DNA of 64,000 nucleotides, taken from positions 111,645,977 to 111,709,976 of the forward strand of contig CM043949.1 in the NCBI GenBank assembly GCA_014529385.2, given 5' to 3'. Below the pieces are notes generated by a model. It was not told where the DNA came from. It searched no databases and saw only the letters and a list, made by a program, of their open reading frames with translations. Numbering within the stretch: position 1 is the stretch's first letter; each line of letters opens with the position of its first letter. The translations under genes and the position numbers were made by a program. Source of the DNA: Adiantum capillus-veneris (Eukaryota > Streptophyta > Polypodiopsida > Polypodiales > Pteridaceae). Shown here piece after piece: positions 46,601 through 58,778 of this stretch.

Positions 46601-47780
46601 GTTCGATCTTGGTGGACAAAATTTTTGAGCCTTTAGATGCAATTTCGAAGGCTTATGAAGCTAGGCTAAAACCCAATCAAACCCAAGAGCATAGATGGTT
46701 GACGTATCCTCATCCAAGATATGAAAAAGAGAGGTTGCAGATATGCAAGGAGCTCATCTAGGTGGCCCAAGCTCTTATGGAACCACATGTCCTGGATGCA
46801 CCAAAAACTGAGGTAGTAATCCGCAAAGAATCCAAGAAATGGAGAATCAAGGTGTTGAAAACAGATACCATGAAGAGCAAGAAGTTGAGGCACCTTTATA
46901 TAGGAGGAAAGTAGCCAATACCACAAATGGGATAGGCCCACAAATAGTGATGCCAATTTTGGAAGTAGAAAAACCATGGCCACAGCATCTATGGGAGGAT
47001 ATCAGAAACAAAAAAGACGGAAGTGCAACCCTTGAGTTAGACCCTATCACTTAAATCAATTTAGACCATGAGTTCTAATATCCGATCACTATATGGTGAT
47101 TGGATGTCTTTGTCCCTACATCACTATATGGTGATGTAGGGATAGAGATATCGGAACGCAGCAAACCTCAAACTTTAAACACTACTTTGTTCATTGGCGA
47201 CCCTGAAACAAGATAAAAAGTTATCAAAGTACCATCTCAATGGATATCTCATCCTAAGATGAGGGACACTAAGACTCTTCATGAGTTGAAGTTGTCTCCT
47301 ATCCATTACATGCTAACTCTATCCCTGCTCTATCCGAGTTACTACAGATTAGACCTCATCTTTGGAAAGAAGTGGAAAAAAACTTGGAGAAAATAGGGTT
47401 GATGGTTGTTCAACAAAACATTCCTTCGAAAATATCAAATAACCAAATGCTAGAATAGTCTAAATCAAAATCTGTACCAATAAATAAGGTGGGAAATTTA
47501 TGTGAGGGAGAAGAAGGAAACATGACCTTACCTGTGGAATACAAAGGAGTAAAGATGGTTGCGATATTAGATAGTGGAGCTGGAATTTCCGTAGCAACCA
47601 AGAGAATGTGGGAAAAATGGAGAAAGCCTACTCTAAGGAAAATCCAAGTGAAACTTCAATTAGCGGATGGATACATGGGGAGACTGATAGGAATATTATA
47701 AAAAATCATTGTATCCTCTATCATAGGAAAGATCTTAAAAAGTAGGTTCTAAATCCCCAAACTTTGACAAATTTGGAGTT
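43680..47780 (+). pseudogene. Ty3/gypsy gag-protease remnant C
   Basis: Forward element with a long gag region. 43701-44330: N-terminal part, unassigned. 44511-45410: capsid-type retrotransposon gag (PRKYSGLRDPYAHVSIFKQV, FVEKFSKRGIKHNT, FKQYIERCLARDLPYDERL). 45500-45540: first zinc knuckle (C-x2-C-x3-H with a stop inside). 45575-46198: proline/glutamine-rich linker ending in a second knuckle, CYKCGGDHWARSFP, whose last ligand is phenylalanine. 46447-46760: charged helical segment. 47400-47700: aspartic protease (VAILDSGAGISVATKRMW). Sequence resembling the start of the next domain (YGPLRVEIFPNDKEI) reaches about 48100 and then stops at a CT microsatellite. RT and integrase are absent. Confidence 0.75.
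47113..47142. repeat. Perfect hairpin, 12-bp arms
   Basis: TCCCTACATCAC at 47113-47124, loop TATATG, and the exact complement at 47131-47142. A second, imperfect occurrence of ATCACTATATGGTGAT lies 30 bases upstream (47085-47100). It interrupts the gag-protease linker. Confidence 0.9.
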
Positions 47781-48130
47781 GATTTGTAGAAGTTATGGCC
47801 TCCCCACTGAAACTGAAATGTGGTAAGAGATTCCATTTATAAGACAGAGTTGACACATTGAAAAAAAAAGAATCTTCTAGAATATAAGGAATCTGATGGC
47901 ATGCTATATATCAATGGATAGATCTCAATGAGTACATTCTAATTCCAAAAGGTCCGAAGATTTTTTATTTCATTTGTAAAAATTTTACCGTGCACCCATT
48001 TTGGACTAGAGAGAGAAAGTCAAAGTCCTTATATGGCCCTTTGAGAGTCGAAATTTTCCCTAATGATAAAGAAATATCAAAAGGGGCACCAGACTTTGGG
48101 GCTAAACCTCTGATCACGGAACTACTCCAG

Positions 48131-49559
<1,429 letters not shown>

Positions 49560-50321
49560 TCATTGCGTTCAAAATGCCCAGAAAACTAGAAATTGAATGT
49601 CTACTTGCCCTATTCTAACATCTGGAGAGGGAGAAATTACCAAAGTTCAGTATTCTTAGAATCCATTGATATGTCTTTGAAAGAAAAAACAATTTCCTTT
49701 CTTTCAAAGATCTATGAGCATGCCATATCAAAGGGTGGAGGTACAAGGAATGTAATAGCCATCATCACCGAAAATGTTGCAAACTATAAAGGAGCGGGTC
49801 TTGCAATTCTAGTAAAGTACCCAGAATTAACATGAATACCATGTGGTGCACATACTATCAATTTTCTTTTAAAAGAAATTGGCAAAGTTGATGAAATAAA
49901 GACCACTTTTTGGAAGCAACCACAGTCATAAAAATCATTAGAGAGCATCAATTTTCATAGGCCTTATTCAAAACAAAGTCCCCTAACAAGGCATTATAAA
50001 TTTTTTGTGCCACTAGGTTTGCTACTACATATTATGTGTTGTCAACATTGAAAGATGTTCAGCATGATCCAGTGGAGACAGTTTCCGATAGGAGATGGGA
50101 TGCATGGCTTAGCAAATATCTCAACTATCAAGCTACAGCATTAAGGGTTCATCAACTCGTCAATTCTTCAGTGTTTTTGAGGAATGTGACAAAGGTTGTC
50201 AATGTTACTAAACCCTTTGTTGACTTGTTGCCTTTGGTGGATAAATATTCTTTTGTCTTTGGGAATGTGTATTGGTATATGTCAGAAGACATTGAGAATA
50301 TTATGGAATTTCAAGGCTACA

Positions 50322-50560
50322 TGTTGGGGTTAAACCCAACTTGACAAGTATGAGAATGCGGGAAACCACTTAATCATCTAGGATGGATGAAGTTATTAGT
50401 TAGTCCAATAGGAAGATGGTGCAATGCTCCCAACCAATGAATGCCAACTTCAAGGCCTATATGTATGGATCACATGTATGGAAGTTTGTATGAGATTTTG
50501 TAAATGGATTTTATTGTATCATATGTCTATTTTCATTTTCTCACTCCATAAAATCCTACA
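50322..50560 (+). repeat. 5' LTR of the TRIM-like element
   Basis: 239 bases, begins TGTTGGGGTTAAACCCAAC and ends AAATCCTACA. Matches 51480-51693 through AGGATGGATGAA, CCAATAGGAAGATGGTGCAA and TCACATGTATGGAAGTTTG. Confidence 0.9.
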
Positions 50561-50563
50561 ACA

Positions 50564-50578
50564 GGTATCAGAGCCATG
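50564..50578 (+). promoter_or_regulatory. TRIM primer binding site (initiator tRNA-Met)
   Basis: GGTATCAGAGCCATG. Eleven of the twelve bases of the canonical TGGTATCAGAGC site are present; the first T is A. Confidence 0.85.
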
Positions 50579-51479
50579 TGGTCACTAAGCCTTTCCCTAG
50601 TTTACTCGTTATCCTCATTTGATAGCTCTCTTTTCCCATGTGCGAGTTCCATCTATTTTGTTTTGGTTTGTTTGTTCAAATAATAGCAAAACTTTTTTAT
50701 CAAAATGACAAGGCTCATAGGCATCGCTCAAAGTCAATACTGCTAATAGCAAGTTGTTGAGGTATACGACAAACTCTTACTGTCTAGAGAGAGAAAGCAT
50801 CAACTTTTCATGGGGTCATCCCTCAGCACCCTAGTTGTTTTGGGAAAGGAGTTTCTCCTGGTTTGAACCTCCCTGAAGCTACAGATATTCCTCTTAGCTG
50901 CTCGCTGAAGCTTGCTAATTGCGCTGATAGGTTAGTGCTTCTCTTGCCCCCCTTTCTTGGCTTTGCATCATCTAGCACTCCCACTACCCTGTGAGCCCGT
51001 CATCCACACCAAGCGAGGCTATAGAGCTATAGATCCCAAAGCTTTGAAGGGTCTCCATAGTTTGTAGCTTAGTGGGCTTTGAACCCGAAAAAATTAGGCT
51101 CTAGCTAGAAGATCTCTGGGATAATTAATAGCTTAGGCAACTTGAAATACATTGGCCCTAGTTGTTGCGCTCGTCCTCATCATTACTCATCGTTGTTGCA
51201 CTTCTCTAAGGCTACTCCAGCATTTGTGCTCGTCCACTCTATGTTTGTGCTTGCTATGCTCCACTGCATGGCCAGTGCCCCACTTCAACCGTGTTGCAAC
51301 TGAGTCCCTACATGCTAGCTCCACCTTGCCATCATTGTGCAACAAAATCAACCTCGCCTTCATTGTAGCTGCCGTTCACTTGCAGTAGGCTACTTTTGAA
51401 AGAAGTTTCGGATAATCATGAACCATGAGCATCATATCACTCATTGTAAAACTCCCCAAGTTTGTCTTCAGTGGGCATT

Positions 51480-51693
51480 TTTTGGGGTTAAGCCCAACCA
51501 CTCTAGTCATCTAGGATGGATGAAATTATTAGTTAGGCCAATAGGAAGATGGTGCAATGCTCCCAACCAATGAATGTCAACTTCAAAGCCTATATGTATG
51601 GCTCACATGTATGGAAGTTTGTATGAGATTCTGTAAATGGAGTTTATTGTAGCATATGTCTATTTTCATTTTCTCATTTCATAAAATCCTACA
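51480..51693 (+). repeat. 3' LTR of the TRIM-like element
   Basis: 214 bases. The first base pair of the terminus is changed (TTTTTGGGG instead of TGTTGGGG) and about 24 bases near 51500 are missing relative to the 5' copy. Ends AAATCCTACA, followed by the target duplication CTACA. Confidence 0.9.
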
Positions 51694-52150
51694 CTACACT
51701 AGAAAAGACAAATCATTTTTGGTTTCATGTGCAAAATTCGATGGGTGCAAATGCACACATCATTACATAGCATAGCATTTTCTTTGGATCCAAAAAAGCT
51801 CCATGAACAACCCTCCAATTATGAAGTGATGTGTGGTTTCAAATTGTGTGCATGTATTTCTTAGGGCATGAAGGGAGGAAAGATGCATCTCACCAACACA
51901 TTGAGTATGCAAATAGGTTTGGTATGTTTGGTGGTCCTTAGCACATTGACACCATCAAAAAATTCAATGTGCCTATGTGGTGGAAAGAATATGGTGGAGA
52001 GAAGATAGAATTGAAGCACGTAGCTATTAGAGTATTATATGTTGCTACTTCAAGTTGTAGTTGTAAGAGGAATTGATTTTCATTTGACTTCCTACACACC
52101 AAAAAAAGATATAGATTGTAGCCAAAACGAGTCGCGGCTCTGGTATATGT

Positions 52151-52466
52151 GTTTTGTAATATGATATTGTTACACTCCAACCAACATTGCAATGAGAGTA
52201 TCAAAACAATGATTTTGTATAAAACAAATGCATGAGACATTTGTTTCTTAGGTGCAAAGTGATGGAAGTCAGGTGCAGAGTGGGAGGTGACTTCAGAATG
52301 TTCAGACCTCAAAGAAGTTGTTTTGCAATATGATATTGTTACACTCCAACCAACATTGCAATGAGAGTATCAACAATGATTTTGTATAAAACAAATGCAT
52401 GAGACAGTTGTTTCTTAGGTGTAGAGTGGGAGGTGATTTCAGAATGTTCAGACCTCAAAGAAGTTG
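52151..52466. repeat. Tandem duplication of 169 bp in the hAT B tail
   Basis: Copies begin at 52151 (GTTTTGTAATATGATATTG) and 52320 (GTTTTGCAATATGATATTG). Both run to CAGACCTCAAAGAAGTTG; the second is shorter by about 20 bases. It duplicates the end of the hAT coding region. Confidence 0.9.
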
Positions 52467-52540
52467 ATGACATGCTTCCGATGTTTGATTGTGTGACGAC
52501 ATTGTTTAAAATCACTTTTGGTACAATGTAATCTTCTTTG

Positions 52541-52924
52541 TTTTGTTGGCCAAGATTTATGATGTAGTTCTTGTCATGATGATCTCTCTCTTTCTACTAT
52601 GTCACTATTTGTCATGTTGTCTATCACTTTTTTGTTACACGTATTGTATACAGTTCATGTATATGGTTTAAAAAGACACAAAGCGATAAATATTTGAGTT
52701 GGCTATGTAGAATGATTACATGTACATCATAAATCTTGGCCAAGTTTTGTTGGCCAAGATTTATGATGTAGTTCTTGTCATGATGATCTCTCTCTTTCTA
52801 CTATGTCACTATTTGTCGTGTTGTCTGTCACTTTTCTGTTACACGTATTGTATACAGTTCATGTATATGGTTTAAAAAGACACAAAGCGATAAATATTTG
52901 AGTTGGCTATGTAGAATGATTACA
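52541..52924. repeat. Tandem duplication of 204 bp downstream of hAT B
   Basis: Copies begin at 52541 and 52745 (TTTTGTTGGCCAAGATTTATG in both, cut to its core TTGGCCAAGATTTATG) and end at GTAGAATGATTACA. They differ at only a few positions, so the event is recent. It lies between the convergent 3' ends of the hAT and kinase-like genes. Confidence 0.9.
52723..52770. repeat. Perfect 21-bp inverted repeat, 6-base loop
   Basis: Left arm 52723-52743, loop GTTTTG, right arm 52750-52770. The right arm is the start of the second 204-bp copy; the left arm is an inverted copy of the same sequence at the end of the first. Confidence 0.9.
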
Positions 52925-52943
52925 ACAATAGAAATAAATTCTT

Positions 52944-55079
52944 TTACAACTCAACATGTTGAGTGAGCTCTGCCAAAATCTCATTCAAACAAAACTCATC
53001 AGAGCCAAGAGATGCATAGTTGGAAGATGCAGTCAACAAGGCATTGAGGTTGACTGTGGCTACTACAACGTCTTCTTCTGAAATAGGACCAAAATTTTTG
53101 TTGTACTTTGCAAGCTTGCTTTGAGCTAGTGAAATATCTCTTCTCATGGTATTGAGATGTGTCTCAAGCTCTAACACTTTCAATTAATCACAAGATTGTA
53201 GGAGTTTCTCCTTGGCTTGCTAAGTCAACTCTCTGGATCGCCATCTCCACAATGACATCATGCTCTTCTGGCAAAAGGATGACTGGACACTTCCATGATG
53301 GTGCTAGTCTTTTCTCATTCTGTAATGAAATCTTATCAATATGCGGCCATATCCAATGCCTGCGTTAGGAGGTTTATCATCCTAGTTAACCCTTTTTCCC
53401 AATATGTAATAGCATTGTTGAATGAAGTAGATGGAAATTTGGTTATTTTTGGGGACATCTTGTTGTTGGTGTATAAATTGTTCGATAAGAACTCTTGCCA
53501 AACCAACATGCTACAAATTAGAGAGCTTCATTGGTAAATTTCCTTATGCATGGCCACTGGTTCTAAAGAGAGTATTGTGAACAAAATAGTTCGGACACAA
53601 TTCTTTGTATTGTTGGTGACTAAAGAGTTCACCCTCTAGCATCAGTTCATCCTCTTGGATGTTGGCAATGACTTATAAGTTCATTCAACCACATAGAACC
53701 TGCTCTTCACTAACAATCTGTTGTGCCTTGTTGTAATCAGTGGTTTCCATTTACACATATGGACAAATCAACGGTAGAAGGTTGGTTTTGGGGATTTCTA
53801 TCTTTTCCTAAATCTAGTGTTCAATGTATTTTGTTTTACAAAACCCCATTGCTCTAGATCAATTGCCTCAAGGATGCAATCAAGTATGCATTTTAAAACC
53901 CAACATAGAGAATATACATCCGTGGATTTAGAAAAGGGAGGAGGTTGGTGGAGATGCACTTGAGGGTAGCCCAAGGGTAGTCTTGAATGTGATTGTTTAG
54001 ATTCCAAAGATAGATTTCCTAGCTTTGGAAATGTCTTTGTAGTCAAAAACAAGGTCAAAGCACCCCAATCTGTCACAATAAACATTTTTGTCAGCAAAAT
54101 GCAACATAATGTTGCGAGGGTGAATTTCATTGTGCAAAGAATCATGATGATGTAGATATTTCAACGGTGTAGAAGCGCATTGACAGTGTGTAAAATATTG
54201 TCTTGGAAATGCTCTAGTCTGCAAAAACTCCATCTTGCTTCCATTGGAGTGGCATTCTTGTATCCACTACTTCACATGGCCACCATTCCAATATTTGAAA
54301 GTAAGCATTGGTTGTGGGGATTTTTGCACAATGCCATGTGGAAAAATCATGCCTCGATGCTAGATATTTAAAGTCATGGCTTGTTCCATGGCTTGTTGTG
54401 TTGCAGTTGGCCCATGTGGCTGGATCTTGAGTACTTTAGCTATGTACACAAGGTCTAAAAAGATAAGATGTAGAACACAAACTTTCTTCACATATGCCCA
54501 TCTTCCTTCTCCAAGTTGGGGAGCTTGCAAGTCGAAAACATGGCAGTCTTGGAGGATATGCAACACTAGAGGATCAAATCTTTGGTCTAGTCACTCCCAC
54601 TTATGCATAGACAAGCTATATAGCAATGATGGAGGTCTGAGTGGTAGTTGTCTCTCCTATGTCAGTGATTGGCTCGATAAGATTCTCCACTCTTTGTCTT
54701 CTACTAGGGACTTTTAGCTTGCTCTTCCCTTTCATTTCTACGTGCAATTGATGGACTAATTGCATCCTTTCACGTATTAGAGAGAGAGTGTGGACGTTAG
54801 GGTTTTGTAAAGAATCAAAACAACCAAGATTTTTTCCAAATTCTGCTTCACAAGTCCCTGCATTTGACTACTAGTGAAAATTGTGATATCAAATGATACT
54901 GTGGGGAATGATTGTTGTAATTATGCAAATCAATGTTTTGTCAAAGTAGTGACAAATTCATTGAAAATGGAAGGCTCTGTAGACTCAAAACATTGACGTA
55001 ATTGCTTCTCTTCAGCACCATGTAAATAGTGAACAATAGCTTCAGTGGCGGATTTTTAATGCGCTCGTGATAGCTTCAT
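52944..55079 (-). pseudogene. Kinase-like/coiled-coil protein remnant B, facing hAT B
   Basis: Collinear with 20862-18844. Reading leftwards: possible ATG 55079-55077; helical block with FNEFVTTLTKH (about 54950) homologous to copy A; basic linker near 54750; kinase N-lobe with glycine loop GEGRWAYV (54512-54489) and AKVLK (54440-54426), the expected ATP-binding lysine; catalytic loop LHNEIHPRN (54134-54111) after LKYLHHHDS; PWATL (53976-53962); STDVYSLCW (about 53925); linker with IHQ-x3-VPKNNQ, YFIQQCYY and GIGYGRI (about 53470-53340); CPVILLPEEHD in a shifted frame (about 53290); coiled coil MKVLELETHLNTMRRDIS (53183); NEILAELTQHVEL and stop at 52944. At least six stops or frameshifts. The kinase fold is clear from ordered motifs; catalytic activity is uncertain because the HRD motif is HNE. 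Confidence 0.7.
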
Positions 55080-55379
55080 GGCTATTAAAACAAGTAAAGG
55101 TTTATTAACAAATCAATAACAATTTAAACATGTTTAAATATGCAAACATGTTTTCTAATATCAACATTTAGTATTTAAACATATTAAGATGATAGAGGAA
55201 CTTAATTTAGAAGATTTGTTGCACCAAATGAAATATATACAATTTTTAACAAATGTGATTCTTGAATAAGAAATTATTCTCAATAGATGTACTATCAATT
55301 TATCTTTAATGCAGTGTAAGATAAAATTTTCAAACACAGACCACTAGAAGTAGCCCGCTAGACCACTAGAAGTTTACAT

Positions 55380-56246
55380 TGGAGAGGGGGAAAGGGAAAC
55401 ACACCCAGCACACAACACAATGCCTCACTATAGCCCAGGGTATACACAACACCCCAATCCACTAGAGTTCACCTTACAAACTTGACACTACCCGCAAGCA
55501 AATCACCGCCTACACACAACCATACGCACACACGCCTTGCAATGCACCAAACAGACCCAATCACTCTGCTTTGCTCAAATCACAGCCTTCCACACGCACA
55601 CAACCTCTCTCTAGCTCCCTTTGCATGACAAACTTGGGGGGGCACATACGTCAACACACACCCGAAAACACACGCACACAAGAAGAGAAGAGAAGGGGGA
55701 AGGGGAACACACCCAGAGACAGCAATGAATAGCCTTCTTGCATATACAACCATGTACAATCAACACTGTGCCGGCACCACCCTCAGCCTCTAGACAATGG
55801 CTCAAAAGCCTACATAGGCAAAAAACTCCCTTGGCAAAAAGCCCCAATGGCCAAAAGCCTGCAAAAATTAACGTGCACATTATTTTATAGGGGTGGCTAT
55901 GCCCAAAAAAATAAAAAAAGTGAGCCCTCTAGCTCATTCACTTCACTTGAGACCCTTTTGGAATTTCCTTGCATTGATTGCACTTGGTACATTTTCCTTT
56001 TTGGCAACCATTGCATGGTGCACACCTCTGTCCTTTGTCCGCCCAGCTCACTCTTGCACTTGCCCTATTGGGCCTTTGAACACCTTCTTTCTCTCTCTCA
56101 TTTGACCGGCCTTGGGCCCTCTCAAACTGTCTCTTCCTCTCTGGCTCACTGACCCTCGAGCTTCCTTAGACTGGCTCTCTCACTCCCTTGCTGTCTGCCG
56201 CGGGACCCCTCCCTACCCGAGCACTAGCGATATCGCGAGTGTGTGT

Positions 56247-56277
<31 letters not shown>

Positions 56278-57304
56278 GGGGGGGGGGGTGTACCCCTTTA
56301 CCTTCAAAAAAATGGGGGCACGGGAGACCTCCCTACAAGTTGCAACATCACTGCGCGCATCAAACCACCACCTACTGTCGCAAGCTGTGGGTCGCTGCTG
56401 AGCCAGCCACTCCCTTCCAAAATCCGCCACACCACCACCCTTGCAGGGCCGCATGCCACCATCTTAGAGCCCGCAGGCTAGTCCGCCATCACTGTGGCCA
56501 AGGAGCTCCTACTCCCCTCATACACTCCTAAATGAAGTCTCCCTCCAAGCTATATACCCCAACTTCCTTGTGTGTGAGATCCCATGTGGATTTAGTGGTC
56601 CGTCACGTGGCACCCATTGGTGAGCATGGCCTCCAAACCTCCAAAAAACTTCCCCCAAAGTATATATAAAACCTCTGTTTTTGGGCCTTCTTCCCCGAGC
56701 TCCCATATCCTGCTCCCATGTCGGATCACCAAGCCGCAAAGCCCGACCAAAATTTCACTGTTCTAAGTCAAATGTGCTTGGCTCCTGCTACATTTTGGGA
56801 CTCCCCAAGACCCCGAACCGAGGCTGCAAAAACATGAATATTCACTGGCCATATCTTGCAATCCATAGCTTTGATCAGTCATCTGAAAAGACGGGTAGGC
56901 TCCATAAATTGAGCACTATGTGCCTATACACTGACATCCACTCATGCCACTTGTTCCCAACTACCCTGCCCGGCAAGAATCTGCAACACATCACACCTTC
57001 AAACCTCAATATCTTGGGCTCCTTAGCTTTGTTTGATGATCCGTCTGGACCTGCTCCTTCAGCACCTCAAGCTCTACATTCCTGGACCCAAAGACTGCAC
57101 CTTGCACCACCTTCATCTACTCCTCAAAGTAGCCCCCTTCTGGAGCCTTTCTTGGCCTATAAGCCGCATCATCCATACATATCCACTGCTACTTGTCAAT
57201 CCATGATCTTCCTAGCTGCTCCAACCTTTTGCCATGCTTCTGCTAACCTGCTCATACCTGCCCATGACATCTTCTATGGTCAACGCACTTTGGTTGTACC
57301 ATCA
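55380..57304 (-). repeat. 3' LTR (left copy)
   Basis: About 1.93 kb. The first 850 bases are nearly identical to the right copy; the rest is clearly more diverged. Contains a (GT)n-(G)n expansion absent from the partner and lacks about 190 bases present in it (near 56846). Confidence 0.85.
56239..56288. repeat. (GT)11 followed by G28
   Basis: The corresponding position in the right LTR (about 60408-60418) has only AGTGGGGGGGAGG. The compound repeat therefore expanded after insertion of the element. Confidence 0.9.
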
Positions 57305-57765
57305 TTGCACACCCCCTAGTTGAGCATTTATTCTCAACCAAAAAAGAGCTTTATTCACCTTCGAACTGCAAAACCTTCAACACACTATAAAAAAAACAAA
57401 ACCGTATTTATATAGTCTTATTGCCTACTACCAAACCTTCAAGTGGGTTGCCCCACCCCCTGCATCACCTAGCTTCCTTGTGGATCAAACACATGCCTTT
57501 GGTATCTTCCACCCATCTGTAACTGCTTACCATAGTGTCGTACCCCAGCACATAGACCATCACGTGTGTAGGCTATCCATAGCCTACCTTCAACTCTCCA
57601 TGCATCCCTCAGCAAACTCTCTACTCCATACCAAGCAGCATCAAGTGTATCACCATTCAGAAAACATGTACTTGGAACTAAGCTCAAACACATGTCTAAC
57701 CCTCTCTCCCAACCAAGCAAGGTGGAGCCCTCGACCATAGACCCCTGCATTTGTTGAACCATCCA

Positions 57766-58619
57766 CTACATAGCTGTATCTACCATCATTTTCATCAACC
57801 ATAGCTTACATACCTTCAATGGAAGCAAAGCCACTGCCTGGGATTCTCCTTTATCCACCACTAGACATGTATGTTGCATCACTGTCTTTGGAAACACAAC
57901 CTCCTCTTTGGCCACACACTCAATTCTAGCATCATCGAGCCCTTCCTCGTCAATTGGGCCTTCAAGGTTGATCAGCATCACCTTCTCTTCATCTTAAACC
58001 ACTTGTTCTTCAAACACCTCTTCTACGGCTGCATCATGCTCCATTAAGGAAGAGAGAAACTCGTTCTCTATTGCATCCACCTCGACTTCCTCCATAGGCA
58101 CGACTCCTCTATCTCTTCTGGAAAATTTATGCACATGTTGCACCACCATGGCATATTCTACCAACACTTTCATCAGCATGGCCACTACCATGGAACCACA
58201 CACCACCTTCATTTTCATACCATCATCTGTAGGCCTGGATCTCTCCACTTGGTCTTCATCACGCGCATTAGCTTGCCGTGTTCCTTGCACTTCTTGCACA
58301 TGGACTACTACCATATCATCAAACACATAATAAGGCAGCTTTACCTTTACCAGCTTAGGTTCGTCAGACTCCATTTCCTCGCCATAGGATGTGGACTCAT
58401 CCACTCTATCCTCTTTGCTTGTCTCCCAGCAACTTGAGCGTGTATCTTCTTCATTGTCGGCATCATATACCGACTCTGTATCAGCATATTCATCCACTTT
58501 TGTTGCTCCACAAAAGCTTGACCATCATCATGGCTTTGCACACTTTCTTCACCAGCTTTTGAACCCTCAACTTCTGCAACCCAATTGCATTTTTCTACCT
58601 TTTCATGCAAACTTTCCAC
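57766..58619 (-). pseudogene. Acidic reading frame in the LTR element interior
   Basis: Frames at 58619-58347, 58497-57994 and 57981-57766 overlap or follow one another. The central one (167 codons) is rich in Glu, Asp and Val (DADNEEDTRSSCWETSKED, VEVDAIENEF). It is downstream of the gag-like gene in the same orientation and could be the C-terminal part of the gag protein or an extra ORF. No motif is recognised. A single stop separates the last two frames. Confidence 0.45.
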
Positions 58620-58778
58620 AAGAACAAGCTTTACCTCCTTAACCCGCTCTGGAATCTCAACACTTCCTGCTTCACCTCAACATGGAGCTTCTCCTCGTTG
58701 ACAAGCTCATCCATCCTCGGCACATGCACATCACAAACTGGAAATCTCCAAGGAACATAACCAGCCATATTCCTTACC

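Larger units (their letters stand above)
50322..51693 (+). mobile_element. TRIM-like non-autonomous LTR retrotransposon, copia-derived
   Basis: 5' LTR 50322-50560 (TGTTGGGG...CCTACA) and 3' LTR 51480-51693, very similar apart from a deletion of about 24 bases near the start of the 3' copy. Three bases after the 5' LTR comes GGTATCAGAGCCATG, the initiator tRNA-Met primer binding site typical of copia. Just before the 3' LTR, CAGTGGGCATT resembles the copia polypurine tract AAGTGGGAGATT. The 5-base duplication CTACA flanks the element (50317-50321 and 51694-51698). The 919-base interior has no coding, so it depends on proteins made elsewhere. Size and structure fit a large TRIM or small LARD. 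Confidence 0.9.
49560..52490 (+). pseudogene. hAT transposase remnant B, split by a TRIM element
   Basis: DUF659 region at 49600-49880 (FLESIDMSLKEKTISFLSKI, IITENVANYKGAGLAIL, then PCGAHTINFLLKEIGKV across one stop). The following hAT core, 50030-50316, contains WDAWLSKY and VDLLPLVDKY. A 1.37-kb LTR element sits at 50322-51693; on either side the reading frame is continuous once the element and one copy of CTACA are discounted. The C-terminal dimerisation domain is at 51970-52170 (MWWKEYGGEKIELKHVAIRV, FDFLHTKKRYRL, LVYVFCNMI). An acidic tail like that of copy A follows, duplicated at 52151-52466. The BED finger is absent. The kinase-like gene B faces it. Confidence 0.8.

Noticed and set aside
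47113-47142. Hairpin as a transcription terminator
   Set aside because: Eukaryotic context, no gene end nearby and no U-rich tail. It lies inside a gag-protease remnant.
54180-54717. Forward-strand open frames over the kinase-like region of locus B
   Set aside because: They are antisense to the reverse-strand kinase-like motifs, which are supported by independent conservation in locus A.
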